This document shows, piece by piece, positions 59,808 to 64,000 of a DNA stretch of 64,000 nucleotides. A program made the position numbers and the translations under genes. Source of the stretch: Bradyrhizobium sp. CCBAU 51765 (GTDB taxonomy: Bacteria; Pseudomonadota; Alphaproteobacteria; Rhizobiales; Xanthobacteraceae); NCBI RefSeq assembly GCF_015291725.1, contig NZ_CP030038.1, positions 7,677,001 to 7,741,000 of the forward strand. Reading direction: 5' to 3'. Every line of letters starts with the position of its first letter. Position 1 is the stretch's first letter. The notes under the pieces are model-generated. The model had not been told where the DNA came from and ran no database searches. It was given only the letters and a program-made list of their open reading frames with translations.

Positions 59808-61247
59808 TTATCCCAGGAGCTTCGCGACGTTCTGGAAGCCGGTGACCAGCACCGGCGGCAGATAGATGCCGGCCATCAGCACCAATCCGAGATGTGTGAA
59901 CATCGGCACGTAGGAGGCTTCGGCGGGTGCGGTCTTGCCCTTGGGCTCGCCGAACATCACCGCGCCGACCCGCAAGAAAAGCCCCCCGAGCGCGATGATG
60001 ATACCGAGCACCAAGATCACCGTCAGCCAGGGTGCGCGGGCGAACGTCGAGCTCACCACCAGAAACTCGCTCATGAAGATGCCGAACGGCGGCAGCCCGA
60101 CGATGGCGATGACGCCGAGCATCAGGCCCCAGCCGAGCACGGGGTTGGTCGTCGTGAGGCCGCCGATCTCGGCGATCTTCTGCGTCCCCTTGACCTGTGC
60201 GATATGACCGACAGCGAAGAAGATTGCCGACTTGGTCAGCGAATGCATGGCCATGTGCAACAGAGCTGCAAAATTGGCGAGCGGCCCGCCCATGCCGAAG
60301 GCGAAGACGATGATGCCCATATGCTCGATCGAGGAATAGGCGAACATCCGCTTGATGTCGCGGCGCCGGTACAGCATCAGCGCGGCGAAGATCACCGAGA
60401 TCAGGCCCATGGTCACCATCAGCGGACCCGGCGCGATCGCCTCGGAGTTGACCGCAAGCATCATCTTGAAGCGCAGCAGCGCATAGAGCGCGACATTGAG
60501 CAGCAGACCGGACAGCACCGCCGAAATCGGTGTCGGGCCCTCGGCATGCGCATCCGGCAGCCAGGCGTGCAGCGGCGCGAGGCCGACCTTGGTGCCGTAG
60601 CCCAGCAAGAGGAAAACGAAGGCGACGTTGAGCAACGCCGGGTCGAACTGTGCGGCGTGCTTCACCAACACCGTCCATACCATGCCGTCCAGCCCCTCGC
60701 CCACCGCGGGGCGCGCCGCCATATAGACCAGGATCGTGCCGAACAGCGCTAGCGCGATGCCGACGCTACCGAGGATGAAGTATTTCCATGCGGCTTCCAG
60801 CGCCTCGTGGGTGCGGTAGATGCCGACCATCAGCACGGTCGTCAGCGTCGCCACCTCGACCGCGACCCACATCAGGCCGATATTGTTGGCGACGAGCGCG
60901 AGGTTCATCGCGAACATCAGCATCTGGTACATCGCGTGATAGAAACGCAGGAAGGCCGGCGTCAGCCGCCCGATCTCGATCTCGTGGTGGATGTAGCTCG
61001 CGCTGAAGACCGAGGTCGTGAAGCCGATGAAGGTCGTCAGAACTATGAAGACCTTGTTGAGGTCGTCAAGCAGCAGATATTGCCCCGACGTCGGCTCGAT
61101 CACGAACAGGGACAGCGAAGTGAGGAAGGTCGCGAGCGCCGCGACGATGTTGAGCTTCGCCGCCAGCATGTAGCCAGGCAGGACCGCGAGCAGAGCGGCC
61201 GAGAGGGACGGGATCAGCAGGATCGCACCGAGCGCATCGATCGTCAT
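59808..61247 (-). CDS. HyfF-like proton-pumping antiporter-type subunit
   Basis: A 479-residue protein with about fourteen membrane helices, of the NuoL/M/N-MrpD family. Conserved charged residues of the ion path lie in the helices around WVAVEVATLTTVLMVG and GTKVGLAPLHAWLPDAHAEGP (two blocks), KRMFAYSSIEHMG and HSLTKSAIFFAVGH. It would translocate protons or sodium. Overlaps the preceding gene by four bases. Confidence 0.9.
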   Translation of the reverse strand: MTIDALGAILLIPSLSAALLAVLPGYMLAAKLNIVAALATFLTSLSLFVIEPTSGQYLLLDDLNKVFIVLTTFIGFTTSVFSASYIHHEIEIGRLTPAFLRFYHAMYQMLMFAMNLALVANNIGLMWVAVEVATLTTVLMVGIYRTHEALEAAWKYFILGSVGIALALFGTILVYMAARPAVGEGLDGMVWTVLVKHAAQFDPALLNVAFVFLLLGYGTKVGLAPLHAWLPDAHAEGPTPISAVLSGLLLNVALYALLRFKMMLAVNSEAIAPGPLMVTMGLISVIFAALMLYRRRDIKRMFAYSSIEHMGIIVFAFGMGGPLANFAALLHMAMHSLTKSAIFFAVGHIAQVKGTQKIAEIGGLTTTNPVLGWGLMLGVIAIVGLPPFGIFMSEFLVVSSTFARAPWLTVILVLGIIIALGGLFLRVGAVMFGEPKGKTAPAEASYVPMFTHLGLVLMAGIYLPPVLVTGFQNVAKLLG

Positions 61248-61906
61248 CGCCGCTCTCCCCGGAAGCGATCGAGCGCCTGCACGTCCACGCTGTCAAAACG
61301 CTCGCGGATGCGGAACAAGAATATCCCGATCACGATGAAAGCGATCAGCACCGAGAAGGCGACGCTGATCTCCACCACCAGCGGCATGCCCTTGGCTCCG
61401 GTTGCCGCCAGCACCAGCCCGTTCTCCAGCGACATGAAGCCGACGACCTGGCTCACGGCGTTGCGTCGCGTAACCATGATCAGGAGCCCCAGCAGCACCA
61501 CCGACAGCGCGAAGGCGAGGTCCTCGCGCGCGAGCGCATCGGCGCCCGGCGTCACCCGCAACATCACAACCATCGACAGCGCGACGAGGCCTATCCCGGC
61601 CATCATGGTCAAGCCGATGCCGATCACGTTCTCGATCTCGCGGTGGATACCGAGCCGCTTGATGATCCGGTGCAGCGCCACGGGGATGATGATGGCCTTG
61701 AAGACCAGCGCGATCAGCGCCGTGATATAGAGATGCGGCGCTTGCTGCACATAGGCCTGCCAGCCCACCGATAGCGCCAGCACACCGGCATGCAGCGCAT
61801 AGACGTTGAGTAGCGCATAGAGCCGATCCTGATAGAGCATCATGAAGCTCGCCAGCACGAGGGAGCCGGCGAGCAGATGGGCAATGTCGAATTGCAGGCT
61901 GCTCAT
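61244..61906 (-). CDS. HyfE-like membrane subunit
   Basis: A 220-residue protein with about seven helices; the N-terminal part resembles HyfE and the middle NuoK (VISFMSLENGLVLAA in consensus; here VGFMSLENGLVLAATGAKG). Start at 61906, one base after the previous stop; an upstream ATG at 61945 would overlap the hyfC-like gene. The conserved glutamate in SLENG is the NuoK-type ion-path residue. Corresponds by order to Rv0085 (HycP) of M. tuberculosis. Confidence 0.87.
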   Translation of the reverse strand: MSSLQFDIAHLLAGSLVLASFMMLYQDRLYALLNVYALHAGVLALSVGWQAYVQQAPHLYITALIALVFKAIIIPVALHRIIKRLGIHREIENVIGIGLTMMAGIGLVALSMVVMLRVTPGADALAREDLAFALSVVLLGLLIMVTRRNAVSQVVGFMSLENGLVLAATGAKGMPLVVEISVAFSVLIAFIVIGIFLFRIRERFDSVDVQALDRFRGERR

Positions 61907-61907
61907 C

Positions 61908-62864
61908 TCAGAGGCTCCCCGACACGAAGCGCAACAGCGTGGCAAGCAATGCCAGCATCAGCGCCGCGCCCAAGAACTCCGGGATCCGGAACACGCGCAT
62001 CTTGGCGATTGCGGTCTCGAACACGGCAAGCACGAAGCCGAGAACCGTCAGCTTGCCGAGATAGACCAGCGCGCCAAGAGCGAGCCTTGCAACGCTCGCA
62101 TCCGCGGTCGCCGTCCCCCATGGCAGGAACACGCAGGCGATCAGCGAGACATAGAGCAGAAGCTTGAGCTGCGACGACAAATCGATCAGCGCGAGATGCC
62201 GCCCTGAATATTCCAGCACCATGGCCTCGTGCACCATGGTGAGCTCAAGATGGGTGGCGGGGTTATCGATGGGGATACGGGCATTCTCCGCCAGCGCAAC
62301 GATGGTCAGCGCCACGAACGCCATTCCCAACGACACGCGCAGGCCGACCGCGTCCGAGCCCATGAACTCGGCCACCGTGGGGAGCTGCGTCGAGCCGGCG
62401 ATCATTGCAACCGAGAACGCGGTGATCAGCATCGCGGGCTCGGCGAGGGAGGCGATCATCACCTCACGGCTGGAGCCGATGCCGCCGAAGGCGGTTCCAA
62501 CGTCCATGCCGGCGAGCGCCTGAAAGAAACGGGCGCTGCCGAGCAGCGCAGTGATGGCGATGAGATCGGCGGTCCAGGAGAACAACAGTCCATTGCCGAA
62601 GGTCGGCACCAGCGACGCGGCGACCCAGGTGCCCGCGAAGATCAGATACGGAATGACGCGAAACAGCCAGGATGCGTTGTCCGCGAGCACGACATCCTTG
62701 CGCATCAGACGAATGAGGTCGCGATAAGGTTGGAGCAGCGGCGGTCCGCGCCGGCGTAGCAGCCGAGCCTTCACCTTCCGCACGAAACCCGTCAGCAGCG
62801 GCGCGAGTCCCAGCACCAGCGACATCTGCGCGCCCTGGGAGAGGATGTCGCGCAGCTCGTTCAT
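61908..62864 (-). CDS. HyfC/HycD-like (NuoH) membrane subunit
   Basis: A 318-residue NuoH homologue with about eight helices. The quinone-site loop of NuoH is recognisable in RRRGPPLLQPYRDLIRLMRK, and ENARIPIDNPATHLELTMVHE is the highly conserved acidic segment (given in part), connecting the hydrophilic to the membrane arm. It overlaps the HyfB-like gene by four bases. Confidence 0.9.
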   Translation of the reverse strand: MNELRDILSQGAQMSLVLGLAPLLTGFVRKVKARLLRRRGPPLLQPYRDLIRLMRKDVVLADNASWLFRVIPYLIFAGTWVAASLVPTFGNGLLFSWTADLIAITALLGSARFFQALAGMDVGTAFGGIGSSREVMIASLAEPAMLITAFSVAMIAGSTQLPTVAEFMGSDAVGLRVSLGMAFVALTIVALAENARIPIDNPATHLELTMVHEAMVLEYSGRHLALIDLSSQLKLLLYVSLIACVFLPWGTATADASVARLALGALVYLGKLTVLGFVLAVFETAIAKMRVFRIPEFLGAALMLALLATLLRFVSGSL

Positions 62865-64000
62865 AGGGCCACCACCAGCAGCAGCACGACCAGGGCCACG
62901 AACACCAGCGTCAGGTAGCGGCGGATGCTGAGGAACTGCAGGATATTGATGCGGTCGGTCGCAAAGCCGATGGCCTTCGCGATCGGCGCGTACAGCCCAT
63001 CCCAGATCAGATCATGCAGTTCGACCTGGAGCCGCGCAGGAAGCGGCGAGGACGGCGGCGGCATCTCGCCGATCTCGCGTGCGCGAAAGATGACGCTGCC
63101 GAACACGCGGCGGATCGGCTGCGAGAAGCTGGAGGCCGAGTACTGGATCGCGGGGTCCGCGTCGGGATAGCCGCAATCCCAGGCCGGCGCGCGGCGCAAG
63201 CGGTCGGAGGCGAAACGGTGAATGGCTGTCGCCGCCGTCGTGCCGCAGAGTGCCACGAACAGAAACACCAGAAGGCCGTTGTAGGAGCTGCGGCTTTCCG
63301 CGATCGGCACGATGGTGAGCCACTGCAATCCGACCTGATGCGGCATGATGTTGCCGACCATATCCTTGCTCACCGGCGCCAGTGCGTCGATGAACAGCCC
63401 GGGCAGGATACCGGCAATGAGGCAGAAGGCGGCAAGCGCGAACATTGCGGTCAGCGAGAAGCGGTCAGTCTCATGCGCTGACGCCGCGACATCCGAGCGC
63501 GGCCGACCGAGGAAGCTGATGCCATAGAGCTTGACGAAGCAGGCCGCGGCAAAGGCGGCCGCGAGCGCCAGCAAACCGCCGACCGCCGGGATGACCAGCT
63601 TGAGGCCCCAGGAGGGCAGTTGCGGTGAAAGCAGGATCGCCTGGAAGGTCAGCCATTCCGAAACGAAGCCGTTGAACGGCGGCAATGCCGAGATCGCGAC
63701 GCAGCCGACCAGTGTCGCGAACGCTGTCTTCGGCATGCGATGGATCAGGCCGCCGAGCTTCTCCATGTCGCGCTCGCCGGTCGCTCCCAGCACCGCGCCG
63801 GCGCCGAAGAACAACAGGCTCTTGAACAGCGCATGATTGAAGACGTGCAGCATCGCCGCGGTGAAGGCGAGCGCGGCCACCCAGTCGAGCCCTTCCGCCT
63901 TGAAAGCCAGCGCCAGCCCGAGGCCGGTGAAGATGATGCCGATGTTCTCAATCGTTGAATAGGCGAGCACGCGCTTGATATCGCGCTGCATCAGCGCATA
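62861..64000 (-). CDS. HyfB-like antiporter-type subunit (5' end outside window)
   Basis: The C-terminal 379 residues of a NuoL/HyfB-like protein, first visible gene of the operon, open to the right edge. Helical segments contain KRVLAYSTIENIGIIF, NHALFKSLLFFGAGAV (lysine in the conserved ion path) and LPPFNGFVSEWLTFQ. A long C-terminal extension (about the last 110 residues) with a final helix resembles HyfB. It and HyfF are two pumping units. About 280-300 N-terminal residues should lie beyond the edge. Confidence 0.9.
   Translation of the reverse strand, partial: YALMQRDIKRVLAYSTIENIGIIFTGLGLALAFKAEGLDWVAALAFTAAMLHVFNHALFKSLLFFGAGAVLGATGERDMEKLGGLIHRMPKTAFATLVGCVAISALPPFNGFVSEWLTFQAILLSPQLPSWGLKLVIPAVGGLLALAAAFAAACFVKLYGISFLGRPRSDVAASAHETDRFSLTAMFALAAFCLIAGILPGLFIDALAPVSKDMVGNIMPHQVGLQWLTIVPIAESRSSYNGLLVFLFVALCGTTAATAIHRFASDRLRRAPAWDCGYPDADPAIQYSASSFSQPIRRVFGSVIFRAREIGEMPPPSSPLPARLQVELHDLIWDGLYAPIAKAIGFATDRINILQFLSIRRYLTLVFVALVVLLLVVAL

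Noticed and set aside
58032..60752. A 906-codon plus-strand open frame across the hydrogenase-like operon
   Set aside because: Antisense to two clearly identified subunits, with Gln/Arg/His-rich composition typical of mirror frames.
57762..64000. Annotating the operon as hydrogenase 4 or formate hydrogenlyase
   Set aside because: The NiFe-binding cysteine motifs are missing from the large subunit, so hydrogenase activity is not supported.

Overview
The window comes from a high-GC alphaproteobacterium that looks like Bradyrhizobium or a close relative in the Nitrobacteraceae. The evidence is a membrane-anchored cytochrome of the CycM type, a pimelate degradation operon in the order known from Rhodopseudomonas palustris, a Caulobacter-style tad/cpa pilus locus, and many intergenic palindromic repeats of the 'cattccgggg ... 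ccccggaatga' kind common in Bradyrhizobium. No rRNA, tRNA, CRISPR array, intact transposase or replication origin was seen.

Layout. 1-800: the 3' end of infA and a cold-shock gene with a strong terminator. 850-12340: a Tad/Flp pilus locus (a lone secretin N-domain protein, the Flp pilin, CpaA-F, TadB, TadC, and a convergent TadD), interrupted by a sterol-desaturase-family gene. 12547-15673: a small membrane protein, an M17 aminopeptidase overlapping an NlpC/P60 hydrolase, and a BA14K-like secreted protein. 15790-23524: a yejABEF-type peptide importer with two paralogous binding proteins. 23737-32388: cycM, kdsB, pheA, a luciferase-like flavin oxidoreductase, and metF-metH preceded by an unusually AT-rich gap. 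32775-35495: a glutathione S-transferase, then a decayed patch (a truncated secreted-protein gene, a frame-disrupted and truncated P-loop NTPase, and a remnant of a glycerol kinase 3' end), then an acetyltransferase. 35702-37207: glpK.

38248-56146 appears to be one functional unit. A minus-strand beta-oxidation operon (pimF, pimA, pimB, pimC, pimD and a short-chain dehydrogenase) diverges from an IclR-type regulator. The regulator is followed by a complete branched-chain-type ABC importer (LivG, LivF, LivH, LivM) and then four tandem paralogous periplasmic binding proteins, each with its own terminator. By analogy with the R. palustris pim system I infer uptake and CoA-dependent degradation of alpha,omega-dicarboxylates such as pimelate. 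A 19-bp near-perfect palindrome between pimF and the regulator is a good operator candidate. Four of the five pim-operon junctions contain a long palindromic repeat.

56340-64000: a glycerate 2-kinase, then a minus-strand operon for a membrane-bound complex related to complex I and group-4 hydrogenases (HyfB-, HyfC-, HyfE-, HyfF-, HyfG- and HyfI-like; the first gene runs off the window). The large subunit lacks the cysteines that bind the NiFe centre, while the small subunit keeps all four ligands of its iron-sulfur cluster. It is therefore an energy-converting hydrogenase-related (Ehr-type) complex of unknown substrate rather than a hydrogenase, and is the most intriguing system here.
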